A stretch of DNA of 64,000 nt from CAZSIA01 sp045126355. GTDB lineage: Bacteria; Bacillota_I; Bacilli_A; Acholeplasmatales; Anaeroplasmataceae. Positions within the stretch are counted from its first letter, which is position 1, and every line of letters begins with the position of its first letter. The stretch spans positions 1-64,000 of the forward strand of contig JBGVOE010000126.1 in the NCBI GenBank assembly GCA_045126355.1. Reading direction: 5' to 3'. A program made the translations under genes and the position numbers. The notes under the pieces are model-generated. The model was not told the DNA's origin and ran no database searches. It saw only the letters and a list, made by a program, of their open reading frames with translations. Shown here piece by piece: positions 48,871 through 57,108 of this stretch.

Positions 48871-49493
48871 TAATCATTAAATATTTCATCTATACTTGTT
48901 AAAATTTTATCAACAACACCATATTCTAATTGTTCTTCTGCAGACATATACCATTCTTTAGTCTTATTTTTTGCAAAAGTTTTAGAATCAATTTTTGTTT
49001 TAGACAAAGTATCTTTTTCAAAAATAGTATTAATACGTTTGTATTCTTTCATTTGAGCTTGTGTTTGTTCGAATGTTCCTTGTGTTCCACCACTTCCAGA
49101 GTGATATAAAGCAGTTGAACGTTTTAAACAAAAACGCTTATGACCACTAATTAAAATTTGGAAACCAGCAGACATCGCATTACCCATATTATAAGTATAA
49201 ATTGGTGTTTTTGATAATTCCATAATATCGATTAAATTAAATGTAGAATCAACTCTGCCACCATGAGTAAAGATTAAAAGTTTGATAGGTTTTCTCTTTT
49301 CAACTGGTACATCTTTATCTTCTAAATTATATCTCATAATATATTTTGAAATATCTAATAAAGATTCATCGATTTCAAAATCAATCCATAAAACTCTTTC
49401 ATCTAAATTTTTATAAAATTCTCTTAAATTTGGGTCTGGCAATCTTAAATTTTCAACACTTTCTGGTAAATTAATTAAAATTGGATTTTCCAT
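48870..49493 (-). CDS. ClpP-like serine protease
   Basis: 207 residues of the ClpP/crotonase-fold serine protease family: HGGRVDSTFNLIDIM, the catalytic Ser in NAMSAGFQILISG at about 112, and the catalytic His in LYHSGSGG at about 129; the third residue is probably Asp in GVVDKI near the end. ClpP proteins need an AAA+ partner; mobile-element versions may serve host ClpX or act in protein maturation. Promoter 49531 is the CC variant (AAAACCTATAATA). Confidence 0.8.
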   Translation of the reverse strand: MENPILINLPESVENLRLPDPNLREFYKNLDERVLWIDFEIDESLLDISKYIMRYNLEDKDVPVEKRKPIKLLIFTHGGRVDSTFNLIDIMELSKTPIYTYNMGNAMSAGFQILISGHKRFCLKRSTALYHSGSGGTQGTFEQTQAQMKEYKRINTIFEKDTLSKTKIDSKTFAKNKTKEWYMSAEEQLEYGVVDKILTSIDEIFND

Positions 49494-49530
49494 ATAATTC
49501 TCCTTCTAAAATTATTTTTATTTGATTATT

Positions 49531-49546
49531 TATATTATAGGTTTTT
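49531..49546 (-). promoter_or_regulatory. AAAACCTATA variant promoter of the ClpP-like gene
   Basis: Core AAAACCTATAATATA with a second C. Confidence 0.6.
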
Positions 49547-49570
49547 AATTTTTGAAAAACGATTATTTAA

Positions 49571-49600
49571 ATAAAAAACTATCAAAAAAATGATAGTTTT
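49571..49600 (-). terminator. Terminator after 49616-49852
   Basis: AAACTATCA...TGATAGTTT then T run. Confidence 0.75.
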
Positions 49601-49615
49601 TTTGAATGTGCCGAA

Positions 49616-49852
49616 TTATTCATCTTTCTTAAGAACTTCAAGCTTAAAAACTTCACTATTTTTGCCGGCAAAGAAACATACAGTACCAAAACCAACAAAA
49701 TTAATAATATTAAAGCAAACACTTACTGTTTTATTTAATGTAAATACACCAGCAACATCTAAGAAACCAAATACTAAATTTACAATAGCAAAAACTGTAA
49801 ACGCACATAATAATACTAATGAAACAATAAATTTCTTTTTACTATCCATCAT
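49616..49852 (-). CDS. Small two-span membrane protein
   Basis: 78 residues with hydrophobic segments at about 6-30 and 39-60. AAGGAGGTG before ATG. Twelve bases downstream of the PhoH-like gene, so probably in its operon. No family. Confidence 0.6.
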   Translation of the reverse strand: MMDSKKKFIVSLVLLCAFTVFAIVNLVFGFLDVAGVFTLNKTVSVCFNIINFVGFGTVCFFAGKNSEVFKLEVLKKDE

Positions 49853-49864
49853 TACACCTCCTTA

Positions 49865-51808
49865 TTAATTAATCTTATCAGCTAAAGATGCTGTTGCACT
49901 TCGTTCAACTTTTGTTAAATTAATATATGCAAATAGTGAATTTCCAGCTAATGAATCAACCATTCTTTCGATACCTCTTGATTCTTCAAAAGATTTCTTA
50001 TCTCTTTGAACAGTATCTCCATCAAACCAAACTTGAGAACCTTCGGCACATCTTGCAATTATTAATTGAATATGTTCTTTTGTAAGGTTTTCTGATTCAC
50101 TACATAAGATTAATGTATTTTCTAAGTTGCGTCCCCTTAAAAATTGTAATGGTTCTACAACAAGTTGACCTAATTCTAACATTTTAGTAACCGCTCTATT
50201 ACCACCAGCGTGGTCAATAAATGGTCCTAAAAATGGTAATAATTTATCATTTACCTCGCCCGGTAAAGCACCCAAATCTTTTGTATCTTTGACATCAACA
50301 TTATTTCTAATCCAAACAATCTTATCGAATTTTTTATCTTTTAAAGCTTGTAAACCAGCAGTAATTAACATTATAGTATTATGAGTAACTATATAATCAT
50401 TCATTAAAAATAAATGTTCTTCATTATCAACATAAATACAAGTCATTTCTTCTTGATAATCTAATTTTTTAATATCTTTTATAGATAAATAGTTACATTG
50501 ACTTTTTTGACGAACTTTTTTAGATTCGATACATCTATCTTTTTTACGTTTTAAACGAAATAAATTTTCTTTGTTATTAACATTCGTCCTTATGCCGATT
50601 CTATAACAATAATGAGAGTTATCAGATTTTAATCTAGTATCTACACTATAATTTGCACATAAACCTAAACTAAAACATAACTCTAAAATATCATCTACTA
50701 AGTCCTTGCTTGTTGTATGATATGAAATTCTTCCCTTTTCATAACTAACAGTTCCATCGGTATCTAATAAACCTTGTAGTAATGCGTATCTTTGTTCAAC
50801 ACTTCCATATAAATATTGTTTTGGTATTCTCTTTTCATGTGATTTACCAATAACTTCTGGCAAATTTTTGAACACTTCTTTAGTATGAAAATTAATTTTA
50901 ATTCCATTTCGTTTTTCTAACGGTAATCTAAATACATGATTATAATTATGAATGGAATTTCTTATTACTTCTGGTGAACCTAATAAATCGGCTACCATTT
51001 GAACTTGTTCTCCATCATTTGAAGATAATGTTAATGTTTGTTCGGCAGTACAACCATTACCGATAAAACTACCGACAACATAAGGGTCAACTTCAAATTC
51101 TTTATAAGAATATTCAACAGGCTTAACAATAGGTAATTGAAATTTATATTTATTTTGACCTTTTACAGGCTTATAAACTCCTTTTTCAATTAATTGTTTT
51201 GTTGTTAATGTATTTGCTACTTTTTTACCATGATTCATTGTATAAACTGTCCAAAGATGGTCTTCAGAACATAAAGCTTTTCTTGAATCAAAAACGAACG
51301 AAAGTTCGAAAACATCTTTCCTACCTTGTGGAAAAACTCCTAAAACTTTAGTAGGTTTTCCGTTTGCGTCAAAAACGTAATCTCCAACCTTTAATTCGCC
51401 TATAGTTTTATTGCCAGTAGGTGTTGGAATAATGGTATTATTAGGAATAGCTTTTCCACTTCCCCAAGAACCAGTAATTAATTTAACATTAGAATCGTTA
51501 TCTACAAGCATATCAAACGCACATTTTTGTTCAGGATTTCTAGGATTAATAACCTTAACTTTACCATTTTCACTGGTTGATTTAAACGCAGCATGACAAA
51601 TATCAACAATTTTGCCGTTTTTCATCTTATAATAAGCAGTTGCAGTATCACTAGAATCACAAATAATAAGATATTCGTTTTCTCTTAATTCTATTGGACA
51701 TGTACTTCTATCCATAAAAAAGTCTGCAAGTTCTGCATCAGTTGGATACCATTTAGTCCATCCTTGATATTTTTGATTGAAATGATTTCGTGTTTTTAAA
51801 TTTTCCAA
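49865..51808 (-). CDS. phoH: PhoH-like ATPase interrupted by an intein
   Basis: 647-residue precursor starting with TTG (AAGGAG 9 bases upstream). Residues 1-119 and 478-647 form a PhoH-type P-loop ATPase: Walker A GSWGSGK|T is split by the intein, followed by VEPLQFLRGRNLENTLILCSESENLT and GSQVWFDGDTVQRD. The Walker B region reads CSESEN instead of DEAQN, an unusual change. PhoH proteins are RNA-associated ATPases common in phages and plasmids. After splicing the host protein is 289 residues. Promoter 51863. Confidence 0.85.
   Translation of the reverse strand: MENLKTRNHFNQKYQGWTKWYPTDAELADFFMDRSTCPIELRENEYLIICDSSDTATAYYKMKNGKIVDICHAAFKSTSENGKVKVINPRNPEQKCAFDMLVDNDSNVKLITGSWGSGKAIPNNTIIPTPTGNKTIGELKVGDYVFDANGKPTKVLGVFPQGRKDVFELSFVFDSRKALCSEDHLWTVYTMNHGKKVANTLTTKQLIEKGVYKPVKGQNKYKFQLPIVKPVEYSYKEFEVDPYVVGSFIGNGCTAEQTLTLSSNDGEQVQMVADLLGSPEVIRNSIHNYNHVFRLPLEKRNGIKINFHTKEVFKNLPEVIGKSHEKRIPKQYLYGSVEQRYALLQGLLDTDGTVSYEKGRISYHTTSKDLVDDILELCFSLGLCANYSVDTRLKSDNSHYCYRIGIRTNVNNKENLFRLKRKKDRCIESKKVRQKSQCNYLSIKDIKKLDYQEEMTCIYVDNEEHLFLMNDYIVTHNTIMLITAGLQALKDKKFDKIVWIRNNVDVKDTKDLGALPGEVNDKLLPFLGPFIDHAGGNRAVTKMLELGQLVVEPLQFLRGRNLENTLILCSESENLTKEHIQLIIARCAEGSQVWFDGDTVQRDKKSFEESRGIERMVDSLAGNSLFAYINLTKVERSATASLADKIN
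50378..51451 (-). mobile_element. Class 3 intein with LAGLIDADG-type endonuclease
   Basis: 358 residues (A120 to N477 of the precursor) inserted between Lys and Thr of the PhoH Walker A motif. It begins with Ala rather than Cys/Ser (AIPNNTIIPTPTGNKTIGEL) and ends IVTHN|T. The three residues that define class 3 inteins are present: Trp in block B (HLW, residue 186), Cys in block F (MTCIYVD, residue 457) and Thr in block G (VTHN, residue 475). A homing endonuclease sits inside, with VVGSFIGNGC and LLQGLLDTDGT as the two LAGLIDADG motifs. Confidence 0.85.
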
Positions 51809-51862
51809 AAGCGTATCTCCTTACATTTATTTTACTTATAATAAGTAATTGTAACTTCTAAC

Positions 51863-51876
51863 TATATTATAGTTTT
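51863..51876 (-). promoter_or_regulatory. AAAACTATA-type promoter of the PhoH-like gene
   Basis: Core AAAACTATAATATA. Confidence 0.7.
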
Positions 51877-51921
51877 TGAGTTGGCTAAAACGTTAAATTT
51901 AAAAAAATACTTATATAAAAC

Positions 51922-52062
51922 AGAAAAAGCCCCAAAAAGTGGAGCTTTTCTTCTTTGTTTTTGTTATTTAATTTTTTTTGAATCGTTTTTTTATTTATTT
52001 AATAAATAGGAGGGAAAGGAATGAGGAGGGAGTAAGATTTTTGAGGAGTAATTTTATCTTAC
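51922..52062 (-). ncRNA. Small RNA 1 with anti-Shine-Dalgarno loops
   Basis: About 140 bases between an AAAACTATA-type promoter (52065) and a strong terminator (51924-51949), with no plausible reading frame. The 5' end folds into GTAAGAT...ATCTTAC, with CTCCTC in the loop. A pyrimidine-rich stretch follows with TCCCTCCTC and TTTCCCTCCTATTTATT. TCATTCCTTTCCCTCCTAT is complementary to the polC start region (18540-18558) with one mismatch. It is a sequence relative of the RNA at 62348. Confidence 0.6.
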
Positions 52063-52064
52063 AC

Positions 52065-52079
52065 TAATATTATAGTTTT
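52065..52079 (-). promoter_or_regulatory. AAAACTATA-type promoter of small RNA 1
   Basis: Core AAAACTATAATATTA followed by GTGTAAGAT. Confidence 0.65.
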
Positions 52080-52129
52080 TTTATTGTTAAAATCGTGATT
52101 TTTAGAAAAAAAAGTTAAAAAATTTTTAA

Positions 52130-52156
52130 AAATAAAAAATAGGAATTTCTTCCTAT
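52130..52156 (-). terminator. Terminator after 52167-52727
   Basis: AATAGGAA...TTCCTATTTTTT. Confidence 0.65.
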
Positions 52157-52166
52157 TTATTTAGAA

Positions 52167-52727
52167 TTATTTATAACAAAGTAAATTACCTAAATTGATT
52201 GCGTTATCATAGCAAATAAGTCTAATTTCATCATTTTCATTTATAGGTTTAGAAACTTCAAAAACTAATGCTGCATCACCAAAATCCATAAATTCTGAAT
52301 TATTTAGACGTTTATTTGCTTTAACATCATAATGAACAATTTCAAAATTTCCACGATGTCTATTTCTATCAACTAACATTTGTAATTCCATATTAAGCTT
52401 GGAATATAAAACATGAGCTAATTCATCTTTCTTGGTATCAATTAAATTAAAAATAATATCCCAATAGATATCACAAATCGCATCATTATCATCAAAAAGC
52501 TTAATGAATCTATTTTGGAAATATTTTTTATTTTCTTTAAAATAATCTGAAACCATTTTGATTTCTTCTTCTGAAATATTATCATCGCTTGAATGTCTTT
52601 CAAATGAATCTTCCATATCTGCAATGATATCATATCTTTCTAATAATGCTTCATCATAATCAATTTGTAATTCATATCCTTGTTCTTTTAATAATTCTCT
52701 TGCTTGTTTTAAATTAATTTTTTGCAT
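52167..52727 (-). CDS. Helical protein of unknown function
   Basis: 186 residues, helical for about 130 residues (ISEEEIKMVSDYFKENKKYFQNRFIK), then a beta-rich end. AGGAGG before ATG. No promoter motif precedes it within the 28-base gap, so it is cotranscribed with 52756-52992. No family recognised. Confidence 0.6.
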   Translation of the reverse strand: MQKINLKQARELLKEQGYELQIDYDEALLERYDIIADMEDSFERHSSDDNISEEEIKMVSDYFKENKKYFQNRFIKLFDDNDAICDIYWDIIFNLIDTKKDELAHVLYSKLNMELQMLVDRNRHRGNFEIVHYDVKANKRLNNSEFMDFGDAALVFEVSKPINENDEIRLICYDNAINLGNLLCYK

Positions 52728-52755
52728 ATTTTTTCCTCCTAAATGCTTTCTTTTT

Positions 52756-52992
52756 TTAATTTTCTAAATAACCAGTTAATTCGTAACCTTGACTTCTTGC
52801 TATTTCTAAAAAATGATTATAGATTTCTTCATAGTGAGAATCTAATTCTTTTTTATTTATAGCTTTGCCTAACCATAAATAAGCAATTAAAACGAGTGAA
52901 CCATCAAAAAATTCTGCATGGCATTCTATTGTCTTAATTTTACGAGTTCCCTTGTAAGAAATAATTAAATCATCAATTTCTGTAACTTGCAT
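52756..52992 (-). CDS. Small protein of unknown function
   Basis: 78 residues: a three-strand sheet (VTEIDDLIISYKGTRKIKTIECHAEFFDGSLVLIAYLWLG) and a C-terminal helix. AGGAGG upstream, promoter 53033. The beta core could form a small barrel, but there is no assignment. Confidence 0.6.
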   Translation of the reverse strand: MQVTEIDDLIISYKGTRKIKTIECHAEFFDGSLVLIAYLWLGKAINKKELDSHYEEIYNHFLEIARSQGYELTGYLEN

Positions 52993-53032
52993 TTTACACT
53001 TCCTCCTATATTTATTAATAATTTAATGTATG

Positions 53033-53046
53033 TTATATATAGTTTT
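53033..53046 (-). promoter_or_regulatory. AAAACTATA-type promoter of 52756-52992 and 52167-52727
   Basis: Core AAAACTATATATAA. Confidence 0.65.
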
Positions 53047-53053
53047 AAATAAA

Positions 53054-53080
53054 AGAAAAAAAGAAGCGTTTCCACTTCTT
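53054..53080 (-). terminator. Terminator after 53080-53613
   Basis: AAGAAGTGGAAACGCTTCTT then T run. Confidence 0.75.
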
Positions 53081-53613
53081 TATTCAACGATTTCAATACG
53101 AGATTCGAAATCTTCAAGCATTGCATCAATATCTTTAGCAATATCGAAATCAGAATATTCATCGAAATCAAAACCATATTTTTTACAATATTGGATAATT
53201 TCTTCACTTTCTTCTAATTCTGAATCATTTCCGAAAGCGGATTTTGTCTTCAAATTAACGAAATTACCATAAGATGGAGTATATGCACGAAGTCTTTTAC
53301 CATCAAAATAAACAACTGCATTAATTGGATATTCCCAATCACCACCATAATAAACTGGTAAATAAGGAATCTTTTTAATAGGCGATAATTTAATTGCTTT
53401 TAAATAATTACAATCTTCATCAGCTACCGAAAATTCACCATTCCAACCAACATAGAAATTTTCTATATCAGCAAATTTAATATCCTTATATATTGAATCT
53501 TGCCAACCTATTTTTTTAAGTTTTTGTGCCAATTCTTTTTTAGTGATAAGTTTAGAAATTTTTCTACCACCAATTTTAAGTTTTACATCGTTATTAATAA
53601 AAATTTCTTTCAT
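53080..53613 (-). CDS. Protein of unknown function
   Basis: 177 residues, mixed, with an acidic C-terminal helix. The segment KKELAQKLKKIGWQDSIYKDIKFADIENFYVGWNGEFSV resembles accessory phage proteins but no family is named. Promoter 53652, AGGAG before ATG, terminator overlapping the stop. Confidence 0.6.
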   Translation of the reverse strand: MKEIFINNDVKLKIGGRKISKLITKKELAQKLKKIGWQDSIYKDIKFADIENFYVGWNGEFSVADEDCNYLKAIKLSPIKKIPYLPVYYGGDWEYPINAVVYFDGKRLRAYTPSYGNFVNLKTKSAFGNDSELEESEEIIQYCKKYGFDFDEYSDFDIAKDIDAMLEDFESRIEIVE

Positions 53614-53651
53614 AATTCTTCACTCCTAAATATAATAACTTTGATATGATT

Positions 53652-53664
53652 TATATATAGTTTT
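53652..53664 (-). promoter_or_regulatory. AAAACTATA-type promoter of 53080-53613
   Basis: Core AAAACTATATATA. Confidence 0.65.
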
Positions 53665-53677
53665 GAAGAATTTATAA

Positions 53678-53707
53678 AAAATAAAAGGATTGTTAATCCA
53701 ACAATCC
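53678..53707 (-). terminator. Terminator after the ART-HD gene
   Basis: GGATTGTT-ggatt-AACAATCC then TTTTATTTT, overlapping the stop. Confidence 0.75.
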
Positions 53708-55081
53708 TTCAACTTGATTATAAGTTAATGTAGATGCTATAAGTAAATATTCTTTAATTTCTTTAAATCTAAAATATTTAACATTTAAATCAGTACCCTT
53801 AAATCTTACTCTATCCAAAGCATCTAAATCTTTAAAGATTTTATATAATTTGATAACATTTTTATCATTAAAATATGTATCTAAAATTTTAATACTTCTT
53901 TCATCATCAATAGAGTGAAATCTTATAATATAATGTGCAATTTTTAACTCTTCTTCTGTTAATCCTAAATTAGGTAATCTATGTTTTTTAATATATTTAA
54001 CAGATTCTTCACCATGATTATCATCAACATAATCATTAGTTCTGCCAATATCATGATAAATAGAACAATATGCTAAAATTTTTTGTTCTTGTTCTGTTAA
54101 TTTTAAATCATCTGCTGTCATAATAGAATAAAATAATACTCTTGCAGAATGCAATAATGTATGAGCAGAAGTATTTGAAGATGAAAAACCTAATCTTTTT
54201 AATTTTTTAAAAACATCTTTATATTCTAAATAAGAACTAGCATGTTTAATTGCTATATTTTTAACAATCTCTAATGAAGTAGGTCTAAAATCTATTATTT
54301 TAATAGCATAAACATCTTCTGGTAAAATAATTAACTCTTTTTCACCTCTGCTATCTATTCTAGTTAAAATATTTTTAGAATTAACCTTAGCTTTATAAAC
54401 ACAATCTGGTGTTTGTCTCATTAAAGCGAATTTAATAGCTATATTTTTATTGGTTGTCCAAGAATAAACATTATCAAGACTAGGACTATATTCACCGTGA
54501 CCACGATATATAGTAACTTCTTTTTCTGGTTTTTCTTTATTATTGTTAATTTCTTTTATTCTTAATAAAATGTTTCTATCAATTAAATTACAATTATAGT
54601 CAATTTTAGAATATAAATCTTCAAAAACTTCAATTAATTTATCATCATCTATATCTTTTGCTCTAAAATTAAAATCCATCATATAAAATATATCAGGAAC
54701 AGCTAAATAGAAATGTGACCAGTTTTGATTTTCTATATTCTTCTTTTGCTCTTTAGTCCCGAGTTCAATCATTTTAGAAATTGAATATGATGAATCAACA
54801 CAAAATTGAAAATCAACTAATTGTCTTGAAAATTTAGGAATAGTTAAAGGAATATATAAACCAATTTTAAAGTCAATATAAAACAAATAATTAACTAATT
54901 TTGATTTAGCATTATCATTAATATAAAAAGAATCTTTGATATTAGCAGTTTTTAAAACTTCTAACCATTCCTTATATGAAATTGTTTTATCTGAATTTTC
55001 ATCAAATTCTTTATGAGTAACTTTTGTTACACTCTTAATTGCACCATGACAATCAAATAATAAACTCTCTAAATGATTCAT
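53693..55081 (-). CDS. ADP-ribosyltransferase-HD phosphohydrolase fusion
   Basis: 462 residues. An N-terminal region (about 1-175) is unassigned. At about 188-260 lie the three ART motifs of the R-S-E class: IYRGHGEYS (Arg), VYSWTTNKNIAIKFA (the S-T-S-like motif) and RGEKELIILPEDV (ExE). From about 310 an HD domain follows: His in LLHSARVLF, the HD pair in CSIYHDIGR, DNHGEESV, and DLDALDRVRF. So one enzyme could transfer ADP-ribose from NAD and carry a metal phosphohydrolase. The start is ATG at 55081 (AAAGGTGG upstream). It has a strong TTGATA-17-TAAAAT promoter (55099-55127). Confidence 0.7.
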   Translation of the reverse strand: MNHLESLLFDCHGAIKSVTKVTHKEFDENSDKTISYKEWLEVLKTANIKDSFYINDNAKSKLVNYLFYIDFKIGLYIPLTIPKFSRQLVDFQFCVDSSYSISKMIELGTKEQKKNIENQNWSHFYLAVPDIFYMMDFNFRAKDIDDDKLIEVFEDLYSKIDYNCNLIDRNILLRIKEINNNKEKPEKEVTIYRGHGEYSPSLDNVYSWTTNKNIAIKFALMRQTPDCVYKAKVNSKNILTRIDSRGEKELIILPEDVYAIKIIDFRPTSLEIVKNIAIKHASSYLEYKDVFKKLKRLGFSSSNTSAHTLLHSARVLFYSIMTADDLKLTEQEQKILAYCSIYHDIGRTNDYVDDNHGEESVKYIKKHRLPNLGLTEEELKIAHYIIRFHSIDDERSIKILDTYFNDKNVIKLYKIFKDLDALDRVRFKGTDLNVKYFRFKEIKEYLLIASTLTYNQVEGLLD

Positions 55082-55098
55082 ATATACCACCTTTCATT

Positions 55099-55127
55099 AT
55101 TTTAGCATTTCTAATAATTATTATCAA
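55099..55127 (-). promoter_or_regulatory. Sigma-A-type promoter of the ART-HD gene
   Basis: TTGATA, 17-base spacer ending TGC, TAAAAT. Confidence 0.7.
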
Positions 55128-55137
55128 TAATATAAGA

Positions 55138-55566
55138 TTATTTGATTTTTATTAATTCACTAATTTCATCATCGGGTACATAACATTTTATTTCAGAATG
55201 TTTTATTGTTCTCATATTACTATAGCTTCTACAACCTTGCTTTGCAATAAATTGGAAACAACCTCTATATTCATATTCTTTAATATCCATGTTATATATT
55301 GCATCGTGTTCTTCTATTCTATAAACTGAACCATCTTTTAATCGTACATGAACTTCTTTATGATTATGAAAATTGATACATGGTGCTGATAACTCATAAC
55401 AAGCTATCGCCAATAATGGACAAAAAGTTTTAACATCTCGTTTAAAAAATATTCTTCCTTTTGTAACATCACAATAACAAGTTTGAAAATCATTATTTAA
55501 TCTAATATGTGGACAGTTTAAGCACTTATGATTTAAAGCTTCTTTAATAATACTTTCATTAAACAT
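55138..55566 (-). CDS. Cysteine-rich protein of unknown function
   Basis: 142 residues with ten cysteines: HKCLNCPHIR and QTCYCDV in the first 33, then CPLLAIACYELSAPC and later ones. The spacing suggests a metal site or a Cys-rich domain; no signal peptide, so cytoplasmic. AGAGGTG before ATG. Cotranscribed after 55578-56123. Confidence 0.6.
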   Translation of the reverse strand: MFNESIIKEALNHKCLNCPHIRLNNDFQTCYCDVTKGRIFFKRDVKTFCPLLAIACYELSAPCINFHNHKEVHVRLKDGSVYRIEEHDAIYNMDIKEYEYRGCFQFIAKQGCRSYSNMRTIKHSEIKCYVPDDEISELIKIK

Positions 55567-55577
55567 TTTAACACCTC

Positions 55578-56123
55578 TTAAAATTCTTCTTCATCTAAAA
55601 TAAATTTTTGACCTTCTTCTAAGAAATCTAACATCTTATAGAAAAGGCTTAATTGTTCTTTACTAATTCTTGCAGTTTCATTATGATTAATGAACTTGAT
55701 ATACCAAAAAACACTTCTTTCACTTTTTTCTAGGATTACTTCAATTAATTTTTCATCTTTTCGAGATTTTATAAAATGAATACAAGTTTCATTTGAATTT
55801 TCGTAATCTAAATCCCAACCCCAACTTCTTAATTCCATTTTAAGATGTTCTAATTCTGATGGATATTTAGGAAAAGCACTATAAGTTTTGTAATCACTAT
55901 TTTCTGTTTGTTTTGCAATTTCAAACTTTACGGTTCTAATATCATAACCTCTTTTTTGAAGTTCATCAAACAAAGAATGATTTTCTGGTTCAATTTTTCT
56001 ATTTAAAAAATGATAGAATAATAAATTTATATCCCAACGTCCAGTAGAACCTAAAGGAACACAACCTTCTATATCATTTAAATTTTTATTAAAATGTAAT
56101 TTTAGACGATTATCTTGTTTCAT
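55578..56123 (-). CDS. GW-family protein of unknown function
   Basis: 181 residues. LKMELRSWGWDLDYENSNETCIHFIKSRKDEKLIEVILE has the helix-(L/S)GW-strand layout also seen in 45946-46611 and 59745-60032. No catalytic motif. AAGGAG before ATG; promoter 56153. Confidence 0.6.
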   Translation of the reverse strand: MKQDNRLKLHFNKNLNDIEGCVPLGSTGRWDINLLFYHFLNRKIEPENHSLFDELQKRGYDIRTVKFEIAKQTENSDYKTYSAFPKYPSELEHLKMELRSWGWDLDYENSNETCIHFIKSRKDEKLIEVILEKSERSVFWYIKFINHNETARISKEQLSLFYKMLDFLEEGQKFILDEEEF

Positions 56124-56152
56124 AATTTACATCTCCTTATAAATAATTACAC

Positions 56153-56167
56153 TAATATTATAGTTTT
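56153..56167 (-). promoter_or_regulatory. AAAACTATA-type promoter of 55578-56123 and 55138-55566
   Basis: Core AAAACTATAATATTA. Confidence 0.65.
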
Positions 56168-56199
56168 ATCGTGAGCTAAAAAATGGATTCTTAAGAAAA

Positions 56200-56236
56200 A
56201 AATAAAAAATATTAAGACATAAAAATCTTAATATTT
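56200..56236 (-). terminator. Terminator after 56236-56520
   Basis: AAATATTAAGA...TCTTAATATTT then T run. Confidence 0.75.
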
Positions 56237-56520
56237 TACTTGATATTAACAGAATCTATTTCTATAATTTTATATTTTCCGAAAATAAATTCACGGTCTA
56301 AGTTATATAACTTTTTAACGGCTTCTTCATCTTCTTTTGTTTTACAGCTTCCTTGTAATTCTTTAATCATTTCATTAAATTTTCTAAAAGCCGCGTTTAC
56401 ACTTTTTTCAGATTCGTATAAACTTCTAAACCAAACACCATAAGGAGTTTTGAATGGTGCAACCACTTCATTGGTATTTATATTTAAAATAGCATATGTT
56501 GTTTTATTGAATTTTAACAT
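56236..56520 (-). CDS. Small protein of unknown function
   Basis: 94 residues: a short beta part (YAILNINTNEVVAPF) then a Lys/Glu-rich helix. Weak AGGG-type site. Last gene of the long run from 60032 down, followed by a terminator at 56207-56236. Confidence 0.55.
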   Translation of the reverse strand: MLKFNKTTYAILNINTNEVVAPFKTPYGVWFRSLYESEKSVNAAFRKFNEMIKELQGSCKTKEDEEAVKKLYNLDREFIFGKYKIIEIDSVNIK

Positions 56521-56531
56521 TGTTTATCGCC

Positions 56532-57098
56532 CTAATTTATCTTAAGAAATGAATTTTTATCAACATGTTCTTTATCTTCTTTAGATAAATAATTATAAAA
56601 TGTATTTCTATAAAATTTACAATAGGAATTAAATTTTTCAAAAAAATCTAAAATCATTTTATCATAATAAGTTGGATTTCCAGCTTTAAAAACAAAATAC
56701 TTTAATGTATCAAAAACTTGATTAAATTTTAACAAAGACATAAAGAATACTTGTTCTGTTCCTCTATCTTTAAACACATTAATTTCATTTGCTTTTGTTA
56801 TAAATTTCTCAAAAACTTCAATCATTCTTCTTATAAAACATCTAAGTAGATTGATATTTCTACCACATTCATGAGAAAACATAAAAGGCTTATCATAATA
56901 TTCTAAATTTTTAGTCCAAGTTAAAAGAATTGAAATAGTTCCATTTTTAGCAGCTTCACATACTGTTTTTAAATCTAAAACAAAACTTAATTCAGTTTCT
57001 ATTTTTTTCTCTTGAATCATTTTGTCTATTATAGATTCTTTATTAGTAACAGATTTATCATAATTAGGTGCTTTTGCCGTTGTGTTATAATTATCCAT
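56532..57098 (-). CDS. Helical protein of unknown function
   Basis: 188 residues, helical, with many Phe/Tyr/Asn. Segments (SHECGRNINLLRCFIRRMIEVFEKFI) suggest an all-helical bundle. TAGGAGGT before ATG; 10 bases after 57109-57465. No family recognised. Confidence 0.55.
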   Translation of the reverse strand: MDNYNTTAKAPNYDKSVTNKESIIDKMIQEKKIETELSFVLDLKTVCEAAKNGTISILLTWTKNLEYYDKPFMFSHECGRNINLLRCFIRRMIEVFEKFITKANEINVFKDRGTEQVFFMSLLKFNQVFDTLKYFVFKAGNPTYYDKMILDFFEKFNSYCKFYRNTFYNYLSKEDKEHVDKNSFLKIN

Positions 57099-57108
57099 AA
57101 AATACCTC

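Noticed and set aside
52005..52035. Plus-strand micro-frame with AGGAGG-like site (ATG AGG AGG GAG TAA)
   Set aside because: It is the complement of the anti-Shine-Dalgarno stretch of small RNA 1; four codons, no plus-strand promoter.
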